This document shows positions 21,823 to 29,433 of a stretch of 30,129 nt of DNA, one piece after another. Made by a program: the position numbers and the translations under genes. Under the pieces are notes generated by a model. The model searched no databases and had not been told where the DNA came from. It was given only the letters and a program-made list of their open reading frames with translations. The stretch's first letter is position 1; every line of letters starts with the position of its first letter. This stretch comes from an uncultured Eubacteriales bacterium (lineage in GTDB: Bacteria; Bacillota; Clostridia; Oscillospirales; Oscillospiraceae). The DNA lies in NCBI GenBank assembly GCA_900546415.1, contig URCY01000019.1, positions 1-30,129 of the forward strand, in the 5' to 3' direction.

Positions 21823-22557
21823 ATGCTGAGCATTCGCGATCTATCCTACCGCGTGTCCGGGGAGGGCGGCGACGTCGACATTCTGCGCGGCGTGACGCTG
21901 GACATTCCGGACAAGCGCTTTGTGGTCGTCACCGGGCCGAACGGCGGCGGCAAGACGAGCCTCGCCCGCACGATCATGGGCATCAACCCGGCCACGAGCG
22001 GCCAAATCATCTGGAACGGGACGGACATTACCGCCCTCTCCGTCACCGAGCGCGCCAAGCTGGGCATCTCCTACGGCTTCCAGCAGCCGCCGCGCTTCAA
22101 GGGCATGAAGGTGCGCGACCTGCTCGACGTCGCAGCCGGTGAAAAAATGACTCATGACATGGCTTGCGCCTACCTGACCAAGGTCGGGCTCTGCGCGCGG
22201 GATTATATCGACCGCGACGTCGACGCCAGCCTCTCCGGCGGCGAGGTCAAGCGCATCGAGATCGCGACGATCCTTGCGCGCAAAAGCAGCCTGATGATCT
22301 TCGACGAGCCGGAGGCCGGCATCGACCTCTGGTCGTTCGCACGTCTGACCGAGACGTTCCAGGAGATCCACGACAAAAAAGAGGCGACCATCCTCATCAT
22401 CTCCCATCAGGAGCGCATCATCCGTCTGGCCGACGAGATCATCCTGATCGCCGGAGGCACGGTCGCGGCGCGCGGCAGCGTGGACGAAATTTATCCGAGG
22501 ATCATGGCCGACACCGTCATCGGCTGCAACCGTCTGGAGGTGAACGGAACATGCTGA
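21823..22557 (+). CDS. Fe-S assembly ATPase, SufC type
   Basis: This 244-residue soluble ABC ATPase drives Fe-S cluster assembly with its SufB-like partner. Walker A is GPNGGGKTS, the Q-loop is in YGFQQPPRFKGMKVRDLL, the signature is LSGGEVKRIEIATIL, and Walker B is LMIFDEPEAGIDLWSF. The FDEPEAGIDLW form differs from classical SufC (LDE-DSGLD) and fits the short SmsC/archaeal-type group. GAGG at 21811-21814 serves ATG 21823. The stop overlaps the partner gene by 7 nt. No other suf gene is present. Confidence 0.9.
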   Translation: MLSIRDLSYRVSGEGGDVDILRGVTLDIPDKRFVVVTGPNGGGKTSLARTIMGINPATSGQIIWNGTDITALSVTERAKLGISYGFQQPPRFKGMKVRDLLDVAAGEKMTHDMACAYLTKVGLCARDYIDRDVDASLSGGEVKRIEIATILARKSSLMIFDEPEAGIDLWSFARLTETFQEIHDKKEATILIISHQERIIRLADEIILIAGGTVAARGSVDEIYPRIMADTVIGCNRLEVNGTC

Positions 22558-23474
22558 ACGAGGTACAGGAGCACATTTTGCAGATCGTTGCCGATATGAA
22601 GGGCACGGGCGAGGGCGCGGTGAACATCCGCTCGGACGGGCAGAAGGCCTTTCGCCGCAACAGCGAGCACATCACCATCGAGTCGAAAACCGATAAGGAC
22701 GGCATCGACATCCGCATTGCGCCGGGCACAAAGCACGAATCCGTGCACATTCCCGTGGTTCTGACGAAGCCCGGCTTTCAGGACATGGTCTATAATGACT
22801 TTTTCGTCGGCGAGGGCGCGGACGTGACGATCGTCGCGGGCTGCGGCATCCACAACTGCGGCGACTGCGACAGCCAGCACGACGGCATCCACACGTTTTA
22901 CGTCGGCAAAAACGCCCGCGTGAAGTATATCGAGAAGCACTACGGCGAGGGCGAGGGCAACGGCAAGCGCATCCTCAACCCGCAGACCATCCTCTATCTG
23001 GAGGAGGGCGCGACCGTCACGCTCGAGACGAGCCAGATCCGCGGCGTCGACGACACCAAGCGCTTCACCAAGGCCGAGTGCCGCGGCGCAAACAGCGAGA
23101 TCGTCATCCGCGAAAAGCTGCTGACCCACGGCGCGCAGCACGCCGTCTCGGAGATGGAGGTCTATCTCAACGGCGAGGGCAGCCGCACGCAGGTCGTCTC
23201 GCGCTCGGTCGCGCAGGGAAGCTCGTCGCAGGTGTTTTATCCGCGCGTTGAGGGCAACAACCGCTGCTTCGGCCATGTCCAGTGCGACGCGATCATCATG
23301 GACAGCGCCCGCGTGCAGGCCATTCCGGCCATCACCTGCAACCATGTGGACGCCAGCCTGATCCACGAGGCCGCCATCGGCCGCATCGCAGGCGACCAGA
23401 TCCTCAAGCTCGAGACGCTGGGGCTGACCCCGGAGCAGGCCGAGCAAAAGATCCTCGAGGGCTTCCTGCGCTAA
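22551..23474 (+). CDS. Minimal SufB/SufD-family scaffold protein
   Basis: This 307-residue protein is a short member of the SufB/SufD beta-helix family (classical SufB is near 490 residues). It lacks the long N-terminal region. Seen: HIPVVLTKPGFQDMVYNDFFVG, a Cys cluster CGIHNCGDC (Cys98, 103, 106), repeating beta-helix strands, and the C-terminal core AITCNHVDASLIHEAAIGRI with Cys263 and Glu273, near where SufB keeps its Cys/Glu cluster-building residues. A helical C-terminal tail (TPEQAEQKILEGF) resembles the SufC-binding end. The gene starts inside smsC (7-nt overlap). The two-gene arrangement fits the minimal SMS-type system. Confidence 0.88.
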   Translation: MLNEVQEHILQIVADMKGTGEGAVNIRSDGQKAFRRNSEHITIESKTDKDGIDIRIAPGTKHESVHIPVVLTKPGFQDMVYNDFFVGEGADVTIVAGCGIHNCGDCDSQHDGIHTFYVGKNARVKYIEKHYGEGEGNGKRILNPQTILYLEEGATVTLETSQIRGVDDTKRFTKAECRGANSEIVIREKLLTHGAQHAVSEMEVYLNGEGSRTQVVSRSVAQGSSSQVFYPRVEGNNRCFGHVQCDAIIMDSARVQAIPAITCNHVDASLIHEAAIGRIAGDQILKLETLGLTPEQAEQKILEGFLR

Positions 23475-23476
23475 TG

Positions 23477-23520
23477 CTGATTCTTGGGAACCTCTGATCC
23501 TGATTCTTGGGAACCTCTGA
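23477..23520. repeat. Dispersed repeat copy B, tandem pair
   Basis: A 21-nt unit beginning CTGATTCTTGGGAACC occurs twice (23477-23497 and 23500-23520) with a 2-nt spacer (period 23). It starts 3 nt after the smsB stop. A 24-nt part (23486-23509) matches 20078-20101 at 22 positions. Confidence 0.85.
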
Positions 23521-23524
23521 ATCA

Positions 23525-23567
23525 AACGGAGCGGCACAGCTTCTGCTGTGCCGCTCCGTTCGATTTT
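23525..23567 (+). terminator. Terminator of smsC-smsB
   Basis: A perfect 16-bp stem (23525-23540 with 23545-23560), TTCT loop, followed by CGATTTT. Confidence 0.85.
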
Positions 23568-23572
23568 GATGC

Positions 23573-23604
23573 GGACGCCTGCTTTCGACCGGAAGCGGGC
23601 GTCC
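23573..23604. repeat. Hairpin in convergent intergenic region
   Basis: A 14-bp stem with two wobble pairs and GACC loop, between the terminators of two convergent transcripts. No T-tract on either side; role unknown. Confidence 0.55.
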
Positions 23605-23616
23605 TGCGGTTATGCA

Positions 23617-23644
23617 AAGGGAGCCGCCCGAGGGCGGCTCCCTT
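23617..23644 (-). terminator. Probable terminator of the SLH nucleotidase gene
   Basis: A 13-bp GC-rich stem (23617-23629 with 23632-23644) lies 53 nt beyond the stop of the - strand gene. The T-tract on the - strand is short (TTTGC), so strength is uncertain. Confidence 0.6.
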
Positions 23645-23697
23645 GCTATGCATTTTAATCAGGAAACAGCTTGAAATTTCTGTTGTTTGAAGCCGGT

Positions 23698-26600
23698 TCA
23701 GTTTGCCAGCTTGTACAGCGCAATTTCGCTCTGGCCGCCCGACTTCTTGCCAAAGAAGCGGAACCAAAGGCCGTTATCGTTGTTTGTCTTGTTGAACTGG
23801 AACGGAGCAGTGCCGTCGAGAACCTTGACCACACCGTCTTCCACCTTGATGGACAGCGCCTTTGCGGAATCGCTGAAAACGATCTTGTTTCTTCCGCTGT
23901 AAGCGGTCAGGTACTTGCCAGCGTTAGCGCCGCCGTTGAGCTTGAAGGAGTAGCCGTCGCCTTCCTTGGCAACCGTCACTTCGCAGGCCTTGATCGCATC
24001 GGACGACGGGATCTTGCCGTCGGTGAAGGTTGCGGTGACGAGGTTCCCGTGCTCGTCGACGCCGCTGAACACGTAGGCTTCCGTCTCGGAGGCTTCGTAA
24101 ACGATCAGGTAGGTTCCACTCCAGTCTTTCTGATCCTCGGTGACCTTCTCGTAGCGCGCGCCGGTGACCGGCGTGCTGAGGGTCGCGCCGCAGCGGTCGC
24201 ACTTGTTGTCCTTATCCTCGTCGACATGACCCAGAGCCGGGAGATCCACGGTCTTGGTGTCCGTGCCGAAGCCATCCTCGGTGAAGGTGGCGGTGAAGAC
24301 GCGCTTGCCCTCTGCGGTGCAGGTCGCGGCGGGGTCGTCCTTCGCGGTGACGGTGCCGGTCGCGGTGAGCTTGTCGCCGCAGCCGCTGACCGTGCATTCC
24401 TTGTAGGCGGTGCAGGTGAAGCTCTCGCCGTCAGCAGTCCACGTGTACTTCACGTCGCCGTAGGTGTGCTCGTGAGCCGAGGTGACGATCTTGATGCGGC
24501 CCGCGCCGGTCGGATTGGCATAGATGGAATCCGCGCCAACAACGCCGTGGAGCGTGCCGGTGATGTACTTGATGAGGACTTCGTTGTCGATGGCAACCTC
24601 CTGCGCAAGGATCTTGCTGCCTTTGAAGACGGTGTAGCCGTCGCCGCCGTTGATGAGCATGTAGTTGTGGCCGCCGAGGGTGTAGGTCTTGTTGACGTCG
24701 AGCGGTTCGCCGTTGACCTTCACGTCGGTGACTCTGTGCTCACCCTCGAGCTTCACGAATTCCTTGTTCTCGTTGAAGCGAGCGGGGGTCGGGATCGCGG
24801 TGTTGATGGTGTACTCAATGCCGGAGACCTGCAGGAAGCCGCCGGATTCGCCCGGGCACGCAGCCGAGCCGATCTCCAGAGCCGTCCAGAGCTGCTCGCC
24901 GGTGACCTCGATCTTGCAGGCCGTGTTGCCGAACGGATGCACGGCAATGATTTGGCCATAGGTGATGTCGCCCTTGTTGATGTTGGCGCGGACGCCGCCG
25001 CCGTTGACGAAAGCAACGTCGGTCTTGAGCAGCTCGCGGTAAGCATCAGCGCAGAGGTCACCGAGGTTGGTCTCGGCGCTGCGGACAGCGCGCTTGCCGG
25101 TCGTGGGGTCGAGCGTGGTGAGGTCGACCTCGGTTCTGGCGACGACCGTATTGCTGACCTTGTCGACCTCGGCCTTGATCTCAGCGACCTTGGCAGCGAC
25201 AGTCGGGTCAGTGTCATAGAGATAAACGTTGTACTTTTCTTCCTTGCCCGTCGTCTCGTTCACGCGGGTCTTGACCTCGTAGAGCGGGAGGAGGGTCGCA
25301 GTGATCGTGCCGTCGGCGGCAATGGTCATCTTGCCGACGTTCTCCAGCTTCGTGCCGGTCTGGGCAACGGGGATCTCCTTGCCGTCCTTATTCTTCTGGG
25401 TGGTGGCAAAGGTGCTGTGGGAATGGCCGTCGATGAGCGCATCGATGCCGGTGGTGTTGGCGATGACGGAGGTGGAGGTCCAGGGCTCGGACTGCTCGTC
25501 GATGCCGAGATGGCCGACGGCGATCACGTAGTCAGCGCCCTCCGCCTTGGCGGCGTCGACCGCCTTCTGCACGACGGTGTAGAGCTTTTCGCCCGTGCTG
25601 TCGTTGCAGAAGTCATAGATGTATTCGCCCGCCTCGTTCTGGAAGAACGCCGGGGTGGACTTCACAAGCGTTTCGGGGGTGGTGATACCGACAACGGCGA
25701 CCTTCTTATCGCCGACGGTGAAGATCTTGTAAGCGTCGAGGACGGCCTTATCGGCGGTCTTGTCCCAGAGGTTCGCGGAGACATACGGGGTGTTGTCGCC
25801 GTTGACGATCTCAAGGAAGCGGTCAAAGCCATAGTCGAACTCGTGGTTGCCGGGGACAGCGACGTCATAACCGACCGTCTTCATCAGGTCGACCATGCAC
25901 TGGCCGTTGGTGAGGGTGGTGGCGACGGAGCCCTGGATGTTATCGCCGGCGTCGACGATCAGGTCAGCGCCCTTCATCGCGGTCGCCGCATAGGGATAAA
26001 GCTCATAAGCGCCGTGGACGTCGTTGGTGAAGCAAACCGTGATGTCCTTGCTCGGCTGCGGCTCTTCAGCGGTCTTGACATAGAACTGGAAGCCGAAGTC
26101 CTTCTCCGTAACGCGATCCGCACCGGCGTCGAAAGCGGAGAACGCAGTCTTATTAGCATACCACTCAACATAGATCTTGCCATAGCTGCCGGTCATAGCA
26201 GAGCTGTAGATATAGTTCGTGGAGGTTTCCGCATTGGCAACCTCAACCGTCCACGTGCTCTTGTGCTCGCCGTCAACATAGAGGTTATAATAGGTCTTGC
26301 CGTTATTCTCTCTGGAATCCGTGCCCAGAATGTTGCCGCCGTCCTGCGTGAAGGTGAAGGAGCCGTCGTCATTCTTCTTGACCTTCCAGACCAGCTTGGC
26401 GTCCGGATCGGTGATCTTGTTGTCGGCGGGCGTCACATCGACACCGGCGACATAGTAGCTGCTCATCTCGCCGGCAAGCGCCTTGCCGTTGCCCGGGTTG
26501 TAGAGCACGACCTCGTCGCCGTCCTTCAGAGAAGCGGAGAGAACGTAGCTGTCACCGGAGGGCGTGGGAGGCGTGGGAGGCGTGGGAGGCGTGGGGGGAT

Positions 26601-28410
26601 CGGGAGGCGTGGGAGTCTCGCCGTCGACCAGCTTATAGAGAACCACGGGCGTCTGGATGGAGCTGTTCGCCTTGTAGAAGCGGAACCACTTGCAGTATTC
26701 GGTCTCGCTGCCGTACTGCAGGCCGTTGTTGTAGCGGAAGACCGTCCCGGCCGCGCTGGTGATGACGGGGTTGCCGTCCTTCCACTCGATCGTTGCGGTG
26801 GAGGGTTCCGTTTCAAACTTCGTGCCGTTTGCAGGCGCGTCGTCTCTGGTCTTTCCGTTCAGATAACCGGCGCTGGCCTTGAGCGTGTAGCCGCCTTCCA
26901 CGGCAGCGACCTCAATGGCGCACTCGGAAGAAACGGTGACCTTGTTATCCGTCACGGAGGCCGTGACGATGTTGCCGTCGGTGTCGGTCTTGCCGTTGAA
27001 AATCACGGCAGTGCCGTCGCCCAGCTCATAGCCGATCACATAGGTGCCTGCCCAGTTGGTGAGGTCGGCAGTGACCTTTGCAAACGTCTTGTCGCCGGTG
27101 GGCGTGGGAGGAGTGGGGGTATCGCCGCCGGTTGCCAGAGGATAGAGCCCGAACATATAGATCTCGGGCTTGGTGGAATCCATACCGAAAACGGTGAAGT
27201 AGTTGCCCCAGAATTCCAGATACTGCTGCTTGCCGCCGATCTCAGCGGTGGCGCAGCGGATGAACTTGCCGTTCGCAGCATCCTCGAGCACGAACTTGGT
27301 GTTCTCGCCCTCGGCGTCAACGAGCTTGACATCCGTGCCGTCGGCGAAGAGGTACTTGCCGTCAACCGTCTTGAAGGTAGTGACGCCGTTGGTCGTGGTC
27401 ATCTCGAACTCGGCCACGTTGGTCGCGGCGGTCTTGACCTTGCCGTCCTCGAGCGTAGCGTCCGCAGCGACCAGCTCGACCTTGCTCTTGCCGGTGGTGG
27501 CGCTGGTGTAGGTGTACTCCTCGGTGGTCATGACCTTGCCCTTGCCGGCAAAGTAGATGACGACCTTCTCCGTCGTGGGAGTCGGGGGCGTGGGCGTGTC
27601 GCCGAGCTTTTCGCCGCAGCGATCGCACTTGTTGTCCTTGTTCTCGTCGATGTGACCCAGAGCCGGGATTGCAACGACCTTGGTCTTGCCGCAGACGGTG
27701 CAGGTGTAGGTCTTCTCGCCGGCCTCGGTGCAGGTGGCCGCCTTGGTGACCTTGCCGTCATCCCACTTGTGGGCTTCGCACGGGTTCTCCAGCTTGTCGA
27801 ACTGCGTCATGATCTTCGCGAACTCGGCACGCGTTGCGTTGTCCTGCGGGAGGAGCTTGCCGTTGGCGCCGCCGATGATCTTGTTGGCGATGGCCCAGTT
27901 AAAGGCAGCCTTCGCATAGGCTCTGATGCTGCCGGAGTCCGGGAAGTCCTTCAGGTGGTCTTCCGCAACCTTCGGCTCACCGGCGCCGCGCCAGATCATC
28001 GTGACCAGCTCCTCGCGGAGCACGTTCTGCGACGGAGCAAATTCGGTCGCGGTAACGCCGTTCACGACGCCGGTCGCCTGCGCCCAAGCGACAGCATTGC
28101 TGTACCACTTGCCGGCGGGGACGTCGGTGAAGGTGCTCGGAGCGGCGACTGCGGGCGAGCCGGCCTTGCGGTAAAGCACCGTGGCGACCATTGCGCGCTC
28201 GAGCGTATCGTCCGGCCCGAACAGGTTGTTGCCGATGCCGTTCATCCAGCCGCGATCATTCACGTACTCGACGTATTCGGCATACCATTTGTTTGTGGGG
28301 ACATCCGTGAAGTGATTGACATAGTCAACCGCAAACACAGACGGCACCACGCCGATGATCATGGCGAGAATCAGCGCGAGTGCCATGATGCGTTTCATCG
28401 TGTTCTTCAT
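23698..28410 (-). CDS. SLH-anchored multidomain 5'-nucleotidase
   Basis: This 1570-residue surface protein should hydrolyse extracellular nucleotides. It has a signal peptide (1-27) and three SLH domains (about 30-75, 91-135, 152-200). A Cys-rich module (211-268, ending NKCDRCG) and a beta-rich domain (282-427) follow. Domain B (445-595), a Pro-Thr linker (599-618) and another beta-rich domain (621-780) lead to the UshA-type core. The metallophosphatase part shows FTNDVHG (D797, H799), DAGDN (D820, D823), GNHEFDYG (N855), GHLG (H967) and GHSHS (H996, H998). The 5_nucleotid_C part has NGGGVRANI (R1141). A second Cys-rich module (1311-1408) and a copy of domain B (1418-1570) end the protein. 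GGAGG precedes ATG 28410. Codon bias leaves the opposite strand open for almost the whole length. Confidence 0.92.
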   Translation of the reverse strand: MKNTMKRIMALALILAMIIGVVPSVFAVDYVNHFTDVPTNKWYAEYVEYVNDRGWMNGIGNNLFGPDDTLERAMVATVLYRKAGSPAVAAPSTFTDVPAGKWYSNAVAWAQATGVVNGVTATEFAPSQNVLREELVTMIWRGAGEPKVAEDHLKDFPDSGSIRAYAKAAFNWAIANKIIGGANGKLLPQDNATRAEFAKIMTQFDKLENPCEAHKWDDGKVTKAATCTEAGEKTYTCTVCGKTKVVAIPALGHIDENKDNKCDRCGEKLGDTPTPPTPTTEKVVIYFAGKGKVMTTEEYTYTSATTGKSKVELVAADATLEDGKVKTAATNVAEFEMTTTNGVTTFKTVDGKYLFADGTDVKLVDAEGENTKFVLEDAANGKFIRCATAEIGGKQQYLEFWGNYFTVFGMDSTKPEIYMFGLYPLATGGDTPTPPTPTGDKTFAKVTADLTNWAGTYVIGYELGDGTAVIFNGKTDTDGNIVTASVTDNKVTVSSECAIEVAAVEGGYTLKASAGYLNGKTRDDAPANGTKFETEPSTATIEWKDGNPVITSAAGTVFRYNNGLQYGSETEYCKWFRFYKANSSIQTPVVLYKLVDGETPTPPDPPTPPTPPTPPTPSGDSYVLSASLKDGDEVVLYNPGNGKALAGEMSSYYVAGVDVTPADNKITDPDAKLVWKVKKNDDGSFTFTQDGGNILGTDSRENNGKTYYNLYVDGEHKSTWTVEVANAETSTNYIYSSAMTGSYGKIYVEWYANKTAFSAFDAGADRVTEKDFGFQFYVKTAEEPQPSKDITVCFTNDVHGAYELYPYAATAMKGADLIVDAGDNIQGSVATTLTNGQCMVDLMKTVGYDVAVPGNHEFDYGFDRFLEIVNGDNTPYVSANLWDKTADKAVLDAYKIFTVGDKKVAVVGITTPETLVKSTPAFFQNEAGEYIYDFCNDSTGEKLYTVVQKAVDAAKAEGADYVIAVGHLGIDEQSEPWTSTSVIANTTGIDALIDGHSHSTFATTQKNKDGKEIPVAQTGTKLENVGKMTIAADGTITATLLPLYEVKTRVNETTGKEEKYNVYLYDTDPTVAAKVAEIKAEVDKVSNTVVARTEVDLTTLDPTTGKRAVRSAETNLGDLCADAYRELLKTDVAFVNGGGVRANINKGDITYGQIIAVHPFGNTACKIEVTGEQLWTALEIGSAACPGESGGFLQVSGIEYTINTAIPTPARFNENKEFVKLEGEHRVTDVKVNGEPLDVNKTYTLGGHNYMLINGGDGYTVFKGSKILAQEVAIDNEVLIKYITGTLHGVVGADSIYANPTGAGRIKIVTSAHEHTYGDVKYTWTADGESFTCTAYKECTVSGCGDKLTATGTVTAKDDPAATCTAEGKRVFTATFTEDGFGTDTKTVDLPALGHVDEDKDNKCDRCGATLSTPVTGARYEKVTEDQKDWSGTYLIVYEASETEAYVFSGVDEHGNLVTATFTDGKIPSSDAIKACEVTVAKEGDGYSFKLNGGANAGKYLTAYSGRNKIVFSDSAKALSIKVEDGVVKVLDGTAPFQFNKTNNDNGLWFRFFGKKSGGQSEIALYKLAN
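26561..26596 (-). repeat. Four 9-bp tandem repeats coding a Pro-Thr linker
   Basis: On the + strand GGCGTGGGA is repeated three times exactly and once as GGCGTGGGG. It encodes the PTP/PPT linker before domain C of the nucleotidase; such repeats can change length by slippage without breaking the frame. Confidence 0.85.
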
Positions 28411-28439
28411 TGTGTTTCCTCCTTAAATTTTCCAACTAG

Positions 28440-28496
28440 AGGGCAAAAGCCCTATTCTGGTTCTCTTATTCTATCAGCTTTTGATTTTATTTACAA
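28440..28496 (-). promoter_or_regulatory. Promoter and leader hairpin of the SLH nucleotidase
   Basis: On the - strand TTGTAA (28496-28491), 17 nt, TAGAAT (28473-28468) preceded by TG (extended -10). The leader has a small AGGGC/GCCCT hairpin with a TTTT loop (28453-28440) ahead of the GGAGG site. Confidence 0.7.
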
Positions 28497-28802
28497 GGAC
28501 GGGCGTCGGAATTCTACGTTTTCACGAATCCGGTTTTGAAAAACGGAAAAAAGCAAACTTCCTGCGCGCGAAACGCTTTTTATTTTGCTTTTAATCGTCC
28601 TTGTTTCCCAAAAATTATGCACAAATAAGTCGTGTTAGATATATTCAATTCGTATTTTGATATGACGGATTTTCCGCTGTGCCCCGTGGTGTCCACGCAG
28701 CGCGGACACCCGTCCGTAGCACTGGAGATACATTATATTAGTTCACACACCTAAGTCGCGCGTCGCAGGCCCCGGAAATCGCCCCCGTGCGGGATTTCAC
28801 AC
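28497..28802. other. Gene-free, partly AT-rich stretch
   Basis: No convincing coding frame was found here. The left part (to about 28680) is strikingly AT-rich for this window. Two small hairpins are visible: GGTGTCC/GGACACC (28688-28694 with 28704-28710) and an 8-bp stem with one bulge (28775-28784 with 28791-28798) directly before the tRNA promoter. I see no known RNA family. Confidence 0.4.
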
Positions 28803-28831
28803 TTGACGCGGCCGCGCAGAAATGATAGAAT
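28803..28831 (+). promoter_or_regulatory. Promoter of tRNA-Leu
   Basis: TTGACG (28803-28808), 17 nt, TAGAAT (28826-28831) with TG at 28823-28824 (extended -10), 12 nt before the mature tRNA 5' end. Confidence 0.8.
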
Positions 28832-28842
28832 ACGGTATATAT

Positions 28843-28929
28843 GCCGCCATGATGAAATCGGTAGACATAGCAGACTTAAAATCTGCCGGTAGCGATACCG
28901 TGCCGGTTCGATTCCGGCTGGCGGCACCA
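28843..28929 (+). tRNA. tRNA-Leu (anticodon UAA)
   Basis: This 87-nt sequence folds as a class II tRNA. The acceptor is GCCGCCA with TGGCGGC, followed by discriminator A and an encoded CCA end. The anticodon stem is GCAGA/TCTGC with loop CTTAAAA (anticodon TAA at 28877-28879). A long variable arm (CGGTA-GCGA-TACCG) and the T arm GCCGG-TTCGATT-CCGGC complete it. The gene is single, with its own promoter. Confidence 0.97.
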
Positions 28930-28957
28930 GTCTCTGCGCGGCGCGCAGGCATTAAAA

Positions 28958-28992
28958 ACGGCGGCGATTTGGGCTTTCCAAATCGCCGCCGT
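28958..28992. terminator. Bidirectional terminator between tRNA-Leu and lipoprotein gene
   Basis: A perfect 15-bp stem (28958-28972 with 28978-28992), loop GCTTT. On the - strand TTTTTAAT follows, 5 nt after the lipoprotein stop. A small CTGCGC/GCGCAG hairpin (28934-28948) lies between it and the tRNA. Confidence 0.8.
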
Positions 28993-28996
28993 GCGT

Positions 28997-29410
28997 TTAT
29001 GCAGGCTCGATCGTAATCTCGGGCAGCAGGCGGTTCGCCTTTTGCGGCGTACCGGCGTAGCCCCCGCGAAACACGACATTGACCGTGTTCGTCCCGTGCC
29101 GCAGAAGGAAGGTCTGCCCCTCGGGATCGGCAGCCTCCGGATAGCCGACGAGCGGAGAGGAATCGATCAGCTTGCCGACGTCGTCCGGGAAGAAGCCCTT
29201 GATCGTCACCTCTTGCTCTGCGCCGTCGTTTTCAATTTGCAGCACGCATCGGAGCAAAACCGTTTCGTCCTGAACCGTAAAATCGTCAAAGTAAGACGCC
29301 TCGCGGTCGAGGCGAATGTCCGCCGCGCCGGTATGCGCCGTGCTCGAACAGCCGACGAGCAGCGCCAGAACCGTCAGAAAACACAACGCGACCGAAAGTT
29401 TTTGCATCAT
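28997..29410 (-). CDS. Small secreted lipoprotein of unknown function
   Basis: This 137-residue protein begins MMQKLSVALCFLTVLALLVGCSS, a lipoprotein signal with lipobox LVGC and lipidated Cys near residue 21. The mature part is beta-rich (TVLLRCVLQIENDGAEQEVTIKGFFPDD) and looks like a small immunoglobulin-like or FxLYD-like domain, with a GTNTVNVVFRGGYAG strand pair near the end. I do not recognise a family with certainty. ATG 29410 is chosen for the GGAGG 7 nt upstream; a second ATG follows immediately. It lies 23 nt after the ogt-like gene and probably shares its transcript. Confidence 0.8.
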   Translation of the reverse strand: MMQKLSVALCFLTVLALLVGCSSTAHTGAADIRLDREASYFDDFTVQDETVLLRCVLQIENDGAEQEVTIKGFFPDDVGKLIDSSPLVGYPEAADPEGQTFLLRHGTNTVNVVFRGGYAGTPQKANRLLPEITIEPA

Positions 29411-29433
29411 AGCTTGTCCTCCTTCGCTGCGCT

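Noticed and set aside
23477..23520. CRISPR-like direct repeats after smsB
   Set aside because: Only two units with a 2-nt spacer and no cas gene; this is a tandem or dispersed repeat, not an array.
26561..26596. Tandem repeats as a CRISPR or mobile-element end
   Set aside because: The 9-bp units are in frame and encode a Pro-Thr linker inside a confident gene.
23671..28539. 1622-codon open frame on the + strand opposite the SLH nucleotidase
   Set aside because: It is the mirror of a strongly GC-biased coding strand. The - strand has signal peptide, SLH domains and catalytic motifs; the + frame shows only low-complexity Val/Asp/Gly/Arg-rich text with no domain or ribosome site.
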